Shown: positions 40,638-50,255 of the stretch, one piece after another
Layout of the letters: the number at the start of each line of letters is the position of its first letter
Position numbering within the stretch: the first letter of the stretch is position 1
Assembly: GCA_008330645.1 (NCBI GenBank)
Contig: VLTN01000014.1
Location: 62,001 to 126,000 of the forward strand
Direction: 5' to 3'
Source of the DNA: Cafeteria roenbergensis
Lineage: Eukaryota; Sar; Bigyra; Bicosoecida; Cafeteriaceae
DNA: 64,000 nt
Notes under the pieces: generated by a model
What the model was told of the DNA's origin: nothing
What the model saw: only the letters and a program-made list of their open reading frames with translations
Databases searched by the model: none
Translations under genes and position numbers: made by a program

Positions 40638-43600
40638 TCACTTGAGCGCGCGCTGGAGCGTCAGCAGGAGGCGGTAGGCGCCCATGGCGGCGGCGGGAAC
40701 AAGGCAAGCCGAACAAACGCGCCAAACCACCGCCGCGAGGCTGAGGTGGTTGCGCGTCAGGAGCTGGCAGAGACCCAGGAACACCGCCACCTGCGCCACC
40801 AGGCCCGTGAGCACCCACACGGCCATGGGAAGGGCGCGGTGGAGTCCCGAGCGCATGCTGGGCGAGGCAGGCCCCGGCAGGGCGTGGACTGACGGGGCGG
40901 TGGCAGCGTCTGCCGCCCCCGGCCCCGCCGCATCGGGTGCCAGGGCCTCGTACGCCGCCGGGGGGAGGAGGCGGGGGCGGATCGTGATCTCCTCGGAGAT
41001 GATGAGGTTCTGGCGCAGGTACGATACCAGCGCCAGCGACGCCACTGCCATCACCGCGAAACCGCGCATGGCCTCCTTGTCGCCGGCGAGGTCCGAGTCG
41101 GGCGCCAGGTGCACGCCCACCCACACCGCCACGGCCATGGCGATGACGGACTCTGCGAATGCGATGCCGACGAGGCTGTTGTGGTTGCGGTATCCGGCGC
41201 GCATTCCATCCGTGACGGCGATGACCAACATCCGGGGGAAGACGACCAGTCCCGACACAGTGAGGGTCATGACGGGCGTCCACGGGTCCTCCACGATGAC
41301 GAGCATGCCCTCGGCCATAGGGGCGAACCGCACCCGGTGCGCTGCGACTGCGAGCATTGCAACGAGGAACCCGCCCACGAAGAGGATGTCGCGCAGCACC
41401 AGGGCTCTGCCGCCGTGGTTGAGGCGGGCCATGGTGACGACGTCGGGCAGGGCCGCGACGGATCGCAGCTCCAGGTTGGACGCGTTTCTCGCGGCCAGTG
41501 ACCCGGCGGCGATGGCCACGGAGTGCGGCGTGGTCAGCAGCACCGGCTCGTCGTTCGTGCCGTCGCCCACGAAGATGGGGGGCGAGAGGGGCACGCCGCC
41601 CCGCGCCGCCGCGGCCGCCGCGGCCTCCGCGTCCTCCGGCAGGTCAGCTGACCGTGAGAAGAGCTCCAGAGCGCAGGGCTTCTTGTCGTGCCTGATGCGG
41701 TAGAACCCGAACGACACGGCAGGGCAGCGCACGAGCCAGCGCACCGGCTCTGCCAGGCGGTCCTCGTGGAGGAGCTCGAGCGCCGACTGCGAGCACAGCA
41801 CCAGCACGGAGCAGCCCTCGGCCACCCGCTGCCGGATACGCGCGATCGGGTCGACCCTTCCGGGCAGAGCCGGCAGGGAGGCCGTCGCCCGCCCCAGGTC
41901 CTCCAGCAGCTCCGGCTCGAACGACACCTCCACCTTGCGGCGAAGTGAGTCCGCCACCAGGGCCGCCCTGGCGGGGTCGCCTGGCCCGGCGCAGCGCTCT
42001 GCCGTCGCCAGCACGGCGGCTTCGAACGCGGCAGAGCCGGTGGGCGGCATCAGCTCCCAGGGCGCATCGGCCGACCGCACGGCCGCACCCTGTGCGGCCG
42101 GCAGAGCCACCCCCATGGCCTTGAGGATGGACCTCATCGTGAGCAGCGTGTCGCCCGTGCAGCAGTGAAACCGCAGCCCCTGGCTCTGCAGGAGGGAGGG
42201 CAGAGCCTCCACGTCCCTGTTGAGCGGGTTGAGAAACTTGGACAGGAACTCGAGGCGGTAGCAGCCGTGGAGGCCCCCCTCGGGGGCGGCACGGTCAGCC
42301 GGGGCGGCCTCGCACTGGGCGTGGAGGCCAAGGACGTCGTCGCGGCAGAGCGAGCCGCTTCGGCCGCAGGGGCTGCTGGCAAGCCTGGCCACGGCGTGCC
42401 CGAAGGTGCGGTTAGGGTTGGCAAGCAGAGCCGTGTGCTCCTCATCGATCGCGCGCTCGTCCGCGCACACCCCCGCCACCACGTCGCCGCCCCCCTGCAT
42501 AAGCAGCACGGTCTCGCGAAAGCGCCAGCCGTGGGCCTCTGCCACGGCAGTCACCGCCACGTCCCCCTCGGCAGAGCCGCACTGGCCGGCAGAGCTGAGG
42601 CTCTCGAGACACGCTTGCACCGCCCGGGCGGCACTGCGCGCCTCACGGACCCACGGGGAGCTGGCTGCCGAGCCGCTGCTGTCGCCGCCAGCGGCGCTGC
42701 TGCCGCCGCCGCCGCCGCCGCCGCTGCCGTCTGCTGAGCGCGCGTCCTCGGCCTCGGAGGCGGCGGAGAGGGTGGCCGAGAGCGTTGGAGAGGTCTCCCG
42801 CTCGAAGACGGTGGCCACGGCGAAGCGGCCCACATAGGTCGGCTCGAAGGGCCCCTTGTAGTGAAGCAGCGCCAGAAGTGCTCTGCCAGGGGAAGGGTCC
42901 GAGTCCTTCCAGGCTGGAGCGCCCGGGGCAGGGCCCACAAACCCGGCTGGGGAGCCAGACGTTCGCGGCGCGATGGCTGTTGCCACCACGAGCGGCGCTG
43001 TGAAGCGCGACCGCGTCTCGGGCGCAGAGAGGTCCTTGGAGGCGGCGTCGGGGCCGGGCATGATGAGGGGCGTGAACACGAGAGGGAAGGATTGGGAGGG
43101 GTCGGGCGCGGCCGCCCCGGGGAGGTGCGGGTCACGCTTGCCTGCCGTCGAGGCGGGTGCCGCGCCAGGGGCCTTGGCAGCGGCGGTGTCGGCGGCGTCG
43201 GCGTCGGCGGCGTCGGCTGCAGCGGCGGCTGCAGCGGCCGGCAGGGAGGTTGACGGACGACTGTCCTGCGGGAGCGACGCGGCCCCGGAGTCCGCCCTGT
43301 CCGTTGTGAGGGCGTCGAATATGACCCCCTCCTCTGTGGTGGTGGCCAGGGCCTTGCTGCCAGCGAGCCTGGCTTCGACGTCCGACCGGTCGCTGAGCGG
43401 GTTTGCTACGGAGTCGTTTGTGAGGAGGAGGTGGAACGCGTCCTCGGCCCTGCCTGCCCATGGCATGGGCAGCGGCGCGTGGAACGCCATGCCATCCACG
43501 GTGAGCGTGCCAGTCTTGTCGAAGAGCGCATCCGTTGCGTCGCGGATGGTCTCGAGGACGTGCTCCTGCTTAACGGACACGCCGGGGAAGAGCCCCTGGC

Positions 43601-45696
43601 ACACCTGCAGCCACATTCCAACGGCCATTTTCGCCCGGACCGGCACCAGCCCGTTGTTCATGACCAGCTGGCCGGCGAGGAACCCCAGCGCCGCGGCCAG
43701 CGTGACGTCGTCGCCGCGGATGAAGGTCCCCGAGGCCCAGCCCTGCAGCGAAACCGCCACCACCAGCAGCGTTTGCATGAGCGTGACGAGCCTGACGGTG
43801 GAGTCCCAGGCGGACGGGTCCGGGTCCTTGGCGTTGCGCTCGGTGGGGCTGAACCGCGCGGGAATACCAGCCAGCACATAGAGGTCTCGGCAGCGGGCGT
43901 CGGGGGTGGTGGGGGGCGGGGGCGCGTGGGTCATCCCGCGGCTGACGGCGCCAGCGTCCTCAGGCAGCGGCCTGTTGTTGACGAGGTACTGGACGGTCGG
44001 CGGCTTGTAGGCCTCGGCAGACTCGCCGTCGGCCGGCCCCGCGCCGCCGCCTGACGCCGCGGCGGTGACCCCGCCTGCCTTGAAGCCTGCTGACGGTGCG
44101 GCGGTTGCAGCCGCGCCCGCGGCCTCGCCCGCGGCCGGGGGGGACGAGTCGTGGCGACGGAGGCGCATCGCGGACGCAGACCGAGCCGGCTTGGGGGCCG
44201 CCGCTTCCTGGACCCTTGCCGGGGAATTGGCGGATGACGTGGCAGCCGCTGCGCCGACTGCACGCCTGCGCAAGCCCGAGGTGCCGAGCCCCTGGGGCGC
44301 AGCGCCGAGCGGAGAGCTTCGGGCGCGGGGCAGGTCGGCCTCCCAGTCGCAGGCGGCGTCGTCGAGCCCGCCGGCAGGGCCGAAACGCAGGGAACGCTTC
44401 GAGGCCAGCGCTGAGTCGGCCGAGCGCGAGCGCCCCAGGGGCATGCCCGAGCCTGCCTGGCCGCCCTCTGGGGCCAGGTCTTCCGTCATGTTCACGCCGC
44501 ACACCATGGACGTGATGCTCGTCCACGGCATGGGCAGCGGCTTCAGGCCGGGCTTGACCGTGGCCTCGCCCGTCACTGCATAGGCAAACGGGGACACGCG
44601 GTGCTGCGTGGCCGAGATGGCGCGCGTGGCCGTTGCCTCGACCACGAAGCCATCGATGGGGACGCGCTGGCCGGGCCGCACGCGCACCAGCGCGCCCAGG
44701 CGCAGGCTCTCGGCCCGAACGCGCTGCAGGCCGATGAGCTTGCCGTCTGGGCCCAGGGAAAGCTTGGTGCCAAGGGGCGCAGCGTCGTACTCCTCATGGT
44801 TGATCGTGTCGTCTGCGCGTGTGCATGTTCCACGTCGTGGTTTTGCGAGGGGAGGGGGTCAGGGCAAGCGCGGTAGGCGCGGGGCGACCAGGGAAGCAGG
44901 CTCGCAAGGCAAACGTGGCGCGTCCGCGCGGCGCGAGACGGCGCCACGTGTTCAAGCGAGACCGGCGGGCGGACTAGCGACAGCTCACCCGACTTGGACT
45001 GCTGCCAGAACTTGGTTCCCTCCTGAACGAGCGCCAGGAGCAGGAACAGCGCGTAGAGGCCGGCGTTCATTTTGTGCTTGGTCCAGCCGCTGCCGATGCC
45101 CTGGAACACGATGACAATCATGGACACGATGTTCACGGGGTCCAGCACGTACCTGCAGCAACAATAGACGGGGAGGGGCCGCACGCATGCGCACCGGGGG
45201 GATGATGCGGTCGGCAGCGGGCGGCTGGGGGTCGGCGCTTCGCGCGACACTCTCGCACGCGCGGCGCGCGGGGCGCTCACTGAAGCACCACGGCGCCACC
45301 AAGGTGGACCCAGTTTGAGAACTTGGCCTTCGTGACCTTGTTGTCGGGCGTCGAGAGCCGCGGCTCGGCCCGGAGGCGCGAGCGGGACTCCTTCGTGGCG
45401 GTGGACCGCATCAGCAGCGCGGTTTGGCTCCAGGCCCAGGCAAACACGCCGAACACGGCCGCCACGGATCCCATCGCCGCTGCGATGGCTGCCGTGAACT
45501 CCCAGACGGACAGGTCCAGGCGGGAGCGCAGCATGGCGAAGGCGATGAACACGCGGCTGATTTCCCGGATTGCCGCGTCCACGTTGACGCGCTCGAGCAC
45601 CATGCCCACCGTCGGGTCCATGGCCGCCGCGACCACAAGCAGCGCTATAATCATGGAGAGCACAATGCTCATGCTGAGGTTGGCGACCTCTCCCAT
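40638..45696 (-). CDS. P-type ATPase of uncertain subfamily, 1584 aa
   Basis: Exons 45696-45281, 45152-44989 and 44812-40638 (introns 128 and 176 bases, donors gtgagc, acceptors ctgcag and gcgcag) join in phase. Two hydrophobic segments in exon 1 precede a typical helix pair: VLDPVNIVSMIVIVFQGIG, then MNAGLYALFLLLALVQEG. The actuator region follows, with VRVRPGQRVPIDG and TGE at 274-276. The phosphorylation motif DKTGTLT has its aspartate at 625, KGPFEPTY resembles the nucleotide-binding KGxxE, and GDGTND near 1276 is the hinge motif. About six helices end the protein. All catalytic motifs are present, so it should be an active membrane pump. Its substrate is unclear: the two extra N-terminal segments and long Ala/Ser insertions do not match one class. 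P4, P5 and TMEM94-like proteins are alternatives. Confidence 0.8.
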
Positions 45697-45874
45697 TGTG
45701 GAAGACAATCGCAACGCGGAGTGCTGGCCTGGGCGCAGTGCGAGCCTGAGGGGCCGTCGGCAGCAGAGCCGGCAAAGGCAGAGTGGTGCGCATCAGTTTG
45801 CGGGCGTGTCTCCGCTTTGCGGCAAGCGCAGCGCGGCGCAGGCACGCACGCACGCCGGCAAAGCGGTCGGACGC

Positions 45875-48091
45875 TCATGATTCAGACACAAAGGGCACGG
45901 GAAGCGGCGCGGCGAGGGTGCGCGGCTCGGCAGCGGGCTCCTCGAACAGCCTGACCGGGTGCGCCTCGGTGTTGAACACCCACTCGTCGAGACTGACCAC
46001 AGAGCTGTCCGTGAAGAGGAGATAGAGGTACTTGAGCGTCTCTGCGAGGAAGAAGGACTCCATGTGGTCCCTGTTGCGGCCGGGGGCCGCGACTGTGGTG
46101 TCGTCGATGCTGGTGTATCCGCCCGTTTCGACGCGCGCGTGCTTGTCGAGGGCCTCTGCGAATTCGCGGCCCCATTGCCTGTACTGGCCCTCGCCCGTCG
46201 CGCGCCACATGTAGAACCACGACTCCACGGCCTCTGGCCGCAGGAGGCAGTGCTTCGCGCCAGGGTCCACCACGATGTCCCTCCCGTTGTTGAACCGCGA
46301 GATTTCCGGGGCGAGCCGGGTGGGGGTCTGCTCGTACATGGCCCGGCATGTCCTGCTGACGCCTCTCGCGATCTCCATGTCGCGCTCCTCGCGCTGGCCT
46401 CGCGCCCCCAGCGCAAACATGCCCCCCGCAAAGCACACGAGGTGGTCCATCTTGTCCATAGGCGACTTGCCGTGGCGCTCGGCGATGTACATGAGGTGCT
46501 CGCCCTCCGAGCAGGTCTGGACCAGGTGCTTGTCCACGGCCGCAGCGCTGCGGTCATACATCGCGCGCACCATCTCGAAGTATGCCTGCTCCGGCGACGC
46601 CCCGGCGGCCATAAGATCCCGCTCCTCCTGCGTGGCCTCGGGGGCCGAGACGTCCTTCCCGACCATGGCCGCGTTGCCGACCCTGCCGCCGCGCCGCCCG
46701 CCGGCGATGACCCACTGCTTCAGGAGGTATTCGTAGGTTGAGTCGCCGCGCGCTCCCAGCGTGATCACCGACGAGCTGAATGCCCCAGAGTCGGGCGAAA
46801 TGAACATGGGCCAGAGGCTGTCCTCCGGCTCGTGGTTGCGCATTGCACGCATAACCCGGCGCACTGCGGAGGCGTACTTGGGCTCACCCGTGGCTGCGGT
46901 GAGGGCCTCAAACTCCAGCTGCAGCGTGGCGACCTCAGCGATGGAGCTGCCGCCGCCGGCCCAGGGGGGGTTGAACTTGCGGCGCGAGCGAAAGCCCACG
47001 GTGCCGTACGGGATGCCCGATGGGCTGTCGAACGCGACCAGCAGCTTGTCGGCTAGCGCCCGCGCCTGATCGAGGAAGCGTGGTTCGCGCCGCCCGTCAA
47101 GGTCCCACGCCGACAGCAGCCCGCCCAGGATGCGAATGGTGGTTTCGAACACGGAAACGTTCTCCTGCTCCTCGAAAGACAGGTGTGTCAGCACCCAGGC
47201 CTTGGCCTCCTCGAACTCCGCACGCTCGCCCATCACCAGCATCGTGCCCATGGCGTCCAGGATCGTCGCCCCCATCCCCAGGAAGTTGTCGTCCCCGCGC
47301 TGGGACACCGGCTTGAGCGTGTCCGAGCCCCAGGCCTTGGCCTTGTAGCCCTTCCAGGCGTGCAGGAACATTCCGCGAATCTTCTCCTCCCAGACCGGGT
47401 CCGCGCGGAGGCCAGTCTTTTGAAACGGGCGCTGCGCCCCCGGCCGCGCCAGGCCGCCGGTGCGGTCCAGCATCGCCCTCACGCCCCCGGGCTGCAGCGC
47501 CGGCTTGGCCTGAGTTGCGTCGCCCGCTCCCGGCGGCGCGTCTGCCGCGGGGGGCTGCGGCAGGGCGTCCGCGGCCGCGTCGGCGAGCGGGGTGGGCGCC
47601 GGAGGGATCGCGTCTGGCTTGGGCGCCTGGGCGGCGGAGGCTGGCTCTGGGTCGGCGAAGGGGCTTTCGTTCTGTGCGTTCGGGCGTGGAGAGGGCTTCA
47701 GCGCCGCGTGCGCATCCCACGGCCGCCCGATGGCCGAGAGCGGGCTGACGGGAAGAGGAGAAGGCACCGTTGCAAGCGGACCCGTGGCAACGGGGTCGGC
47801 GGCGCCAGGGTCGGCGGCGCCGGCGTCGGTGGCTGCGTTTGGTGGCGTGGCTGCGCCGCCCCGCAGCTTTTTCAGCCCCGTGTCGCCAGCCCCGTGCCCC
47901 ATCGGCAGCGGATGGGACGAATCGTCTCGCGCCACGAGAAAGGCCAGCCCGGCGAGGAAAAGGAAAGCCACGGCGCCGGCGGCGAGGTACGGCCAGGCAC
48001 TGACCCCAGCGACCTGCTTGCCCGCCGGCCCAAGCTTGGCGGCTGGGCCGCGAGACGCTGCCAGCCTCTGCGAGCGGGACTGCCGGATCAT
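45875..48091 (-). CDS. GH47 alpha-1,2-mannosidase (type II membrane protein)
   Basis: A 738-residue class I mannosidase that trims alpha-1,2-mannose from N-glycans in the ER or Golgi. A short basic cytosolic end precedes a signal anchor (WPYLAAGAVAFLFLAGLAFLVA). A Pro/Ala-rich stem follows to about residue 215, and the catalytic barrel fills the rest. Family blocks with catalytic or calcium-binding residues are all present: ETTIRILGGLLSAWDL, DSTYEYLLKQW, MDHLVCFAGGMFALGARG, LRPEAVESWFYMWRATG, DHMESFFLAETLKYLYLLF and VFNTEAHP near the end. The start is the ATG at 48089-48091. The frame stays open far upstream, but that stretch belongs to the next gene's intron and exons in other frames. Confidence 0.95.
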   Translation of the reverse strand: MIRQSRSQRLAASRGPAAKLGPAGKQVAGVSAWPYLAAGAVAFLFLAGLAFLVARDDSSHPLPMGHGAGDTGLKKLRGGAATPPNAATDAGAADPGAADPVATGPLATVPSPLPVSPLSAIGRPWDAHAALKPSPRPNAQNESPFADPEPASAAQAPKPDAIPPAPTPLADAAADALPQPPAADAPPGAGDATQAKPALQPGGVRAMLDRTGGLARPGAQRPFQKTGLRADPVWEEKIRGMFLHAWKGYKAKAWGSDTLKPVSQRGDDNFLGMGATILDAMGTMLVMGERAEFEEAKAWVLTHLSFEEQENVSVFETTIRILGGLLSAWDLDGRREPRFLDQARALADKLLVAFDSPSGIPYGTVGFRSRRKFNPPWAGGGSSIAEVATLQLEFEALTAATGEPKYASAVRRVMRAMRNHEPEDSLWPMFISPDSGAFSSSVITLGARGDSTYEYLLKQWVIAGGRRGGRVGNAAMVGKDVSAPEATQEERDLMAAGASPEQAYFEMVRAMYDRSAAAVDKHLVQTCSEGEHLMYIAERHGKSPMDKMDHLVCFAGGMFALGARGQREERDMEIARGVSRTCRAMYEQTPTRLAPEISRFNNGRDIVVDPGAKHCLLRPEAVESWFYMWRATGEGQYRQWGREFAEALDKHARVETGGYTSIDDTTVAAPGRNRDHMESFFLAETLKYLYLLFTDSSVVSLDEWVFNTEAHPVRLFEEPAAEPRTLAAPLPVPFVSES

Positions 48092-48335
48092 AATGTCCAA
48101 GCCCCCGTCACGCCAGGCGCGGCTTGGACACGGGCCAGGCCTCTGGCGCGAGTGCCAGCGTTTCCGACCTTGGCTTGCAGTTTGCGGCCGTCCCCTCTGC
48201 CGTCGCGTCGAGTGGTTTGGGCCTCCGCCGGCGGCGCCGCGGCGTGTGAGGGCAGACACGCGATGCGTGCACACACCAAACTGCCGCGAAATAAACGGAG
48301 CGAAGTTCGGGCTGCAAGCCAGCGCGCAGGCGCGG

Positions 48336-48999
48336 TCACTCATCGCCGGCAACCAACGCGTCGGCAATGGCGGCAAGGTTGCTCTCCAGACCGGCGAGGC
48401 GGTCGCTCGTGCGCCCGAGCCACTCGCGCATTCCCGTGGCTTCCTGCGACGGCACGAGTGTGGCGGCACGGCAAGCCTGGGTCGGGCAGACAGAGGCGTC
48501 GCAAGCGATCCGAGCACGGACCGCTCAGCAGTCCCCTGGCGGCCGGGAAGCCCCACGCCAGCCAGGTGGGCACAGACCTGTGTGCACAGCGGAGACCTCA
48601 CCGAGAGCTTGGCCGTCACGGCGCCGATGGTGGCGGTGGCCGCGTCCGCATCTGCCTGGCGCGCCCTGAGCGCACGCACCGCTTCCCCCGAGAGCGCCTC
48701 CAGCTCGCGCTGCCGAGCCGCGGCCGCCGTCAGCTCCGTGTCGAAGCTCCGCAGCACGTCTTTGGCCACCGAATCCGCGAGCCTCGCCGCCTCGGTCTCC
48801 GCGGCCCCTGCGAGAGCGCGCCGCGATGCCGGGTCAGCGGCGAACAACAACTTGGCGCGCGAGCCCCTGCCGCCTCATCGCCGCGCTGCCTCGCTCACGC
48901 GCCGCAAGACTCTGGCGGTGCGCACTCCTCACGCGCAGAGTTTTGCTGCTGGCGACAGCGCGCCTGCGTGTCGGTGATGAGCTGGTCGAGACCTTCCAT
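48336..48999 (-). CDS. BLOC1S1 (GCN5L1)-like subunit
   Basis: Three small exons, 48999-48933, 48807-48602 and 48443-48336 (introns 125 and 158 bases, donors gtgagg, acceptors ctcgcag and gtcgcag), join in phase to 126 residues, the family's usual length. The layout parallels human BLOC1S1: an N-terminal LDQLITDTQARCRQQQ (human has a similar LLKEHQAKQ), a middle coiled coil with ARQRELEAL, and a C-terminal block EWLGRTSDRLAGLESNLAAI in place of the human NWARSIELDMRTIATAL. BLOC1S1 belongs to BLOC-1 and BORC, which act in lysosome-related organelle formation and lysosome positioning. No single open frame shows this protein; it appears only after splicing. Gaps to the neighbouring minus-strand genes are 244 bases (mannosidase) and 399 bases (SH2 gene). 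Confidence 0.7.
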
Positions 49000-49398
49000 G
49001 ACCGACCAAGCCGCCCTCGCACACACGACCAGCGCGCAGACGAGGCGGCAAAAGGCACCCCTGCAAGACCAGTGCGGTGGGGCGTAGGGGGTGGGCGGAC
49101 GCCAGCCGGCTCGCAGTGGCCGGCTCGCTGGCCAGCGCGCGGACAGAGCCCCGGGTGCGCGCAGGGTTGTTTGCTGATGCAGCGATTTGCACCGTCGCGC
49201 TCGGCGCTTCCGGGGGAGGGGGGGAGGGGGGCACTCGGCAACTTCCGCGATTTTGATTCGAAGCCGTGGCCACACACAGAATCACGCTTGCCGAGCACGC
49301 TGGCGGCGGCAGTGCCGGCAGCATGGGGGCGCGCGCACCCCGCCAGCGTTCGTGCGCGCGCTGAGAGCGGCTGCCGCCGCTGCTGCCGCCGCCACCAT
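49000..49398. other. Intergenic, 399 bp
   Basis: Gap between the SH2 gene's stop and the BLOC1S1-like start, both on the minus strand. I see no supported element in it. Confidence 0.5.
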
Positions 49399-50062
49399 TC
49401 AATGCGAGGCTGCGGCTGGCACGCCAGCGCCAGTCGCAGCGCCATATGCGCCCGCGCGCGCACCCTGCCCGGCCGCAGGTTGCGCTGCGATCGAGCAGCG
49501 CGGACACGGCACAGCCAAGCGCAACCTGGTACGGTTCATCATCAAGAAGTGCTCCATCGAGCGAAACACCTCTTCCCTCTCCCCCACAAGCACAACCATG
49601 CCATCCCCGGGCGTCTGGCCCCACGGGGTGCTCAGCAGCCAGCGCTTGCCGCGGCGGTCAGCGCTCCGCCGGTAGCGCATGGCATGCGTGAACCGCCCCG
49701 TGGGCGCCTCCAACTCGAATACCAAGAATGCCGGTCCAGCCCCACTGGCCACAAGCGCATCCGCGAGCCGCTTCTCTGCCTCGTCCGCGGTGATCTTGCC
49801 GTGGAAGAAGCTGCGGGCACCGCGGAGCACCGCTCAGAACACGACGGAGCAACTTGAGTCGGCTTCGTGCCGGTCTCAGGGCGCGAGGCCGCCACCCTCG
49901 CCGGACTACAACGCGCACATCAAGCGCTGGCAGCATCTACACGACACAAGCGCCACGATGCACTCGCAAGGGCGTGGGTCAGAGGGAGCTTGGGTCGGGA
50001 GCGCCTCACAAGGGATTGCCCGGGGTCGAGAACGAGCGAAGCTCGCGCCGGGCCGCAGCCAT
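49399..50062 (-). CDS. SH2-domain protein lacking the conserved phosphotyrosine-binding arginine
   Basis: Exons 50062-50010 and 49810-49399 (199-base intron, donor gtgagg, acceptor gcccgcag; two bases plus one restore a Phe codon) give 154 residues. The SH2 fold starts at NPFFFHGKITADEAEKRL, as in WFHGKIxREEAE. It continues with FLVFELEAPTGRFTHAM on strands B-C, WLLSTP on strand D, then FRSMEHFLMMNRTRLRLAVPCP matching the helix B and final strand, where many SH2 domains read L..PC or L..PV. The invariant Arg of FLVRES is Phe49 here, so canonical phosphotyrosine binding is unlikely. The exon 2 frame has a stop just upstream and no ATG, so splicing from the short first exon is required. The C-terminal 40 residues are Ala/Gly-rich. 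Confidence 0.65.
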
Positions 50063-50200
50063 CGGCCCGCCCCAGCCTCCCCGTAGTCCGGGAGCGCAGC
50101 AAGCAAGGGTTGGCCCGAGGAGAGGCGCGCCCGCCTGGCGCCTGGCGCAGTGGCCTGCCTCCGCCTGGGCACCCCGTCAGGGATTGTTTCCCGGCGGCCA

Positions 50201-50206
50201 AATATA
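50201..50206 (+). promoter_or_regulatory. Possible TATA-like element
   Basis: AATATA stands out in very GC-rich DNA, 55 bases before the glucuronokinase-fusion ATG and 139 bases from the divergent SH2 start. Spacing would allow a short 5' leader. This is a weak call based on context only. Confidence 0.25.
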
Positions 50207-50255
50207 GGGTGCGCTGCTGCTGGCGACCCACTTGGCGGCCTCGCTCCCTGCCCGC

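Noticed and set aside
48092-48850. N-terminal extension of the mannosidase frame by 253 codons
   Set aside because: The signal anchor directly follows the ATG at 48091, and the upstream stretch is better explained by the spliced BLOC1S1-like gene.
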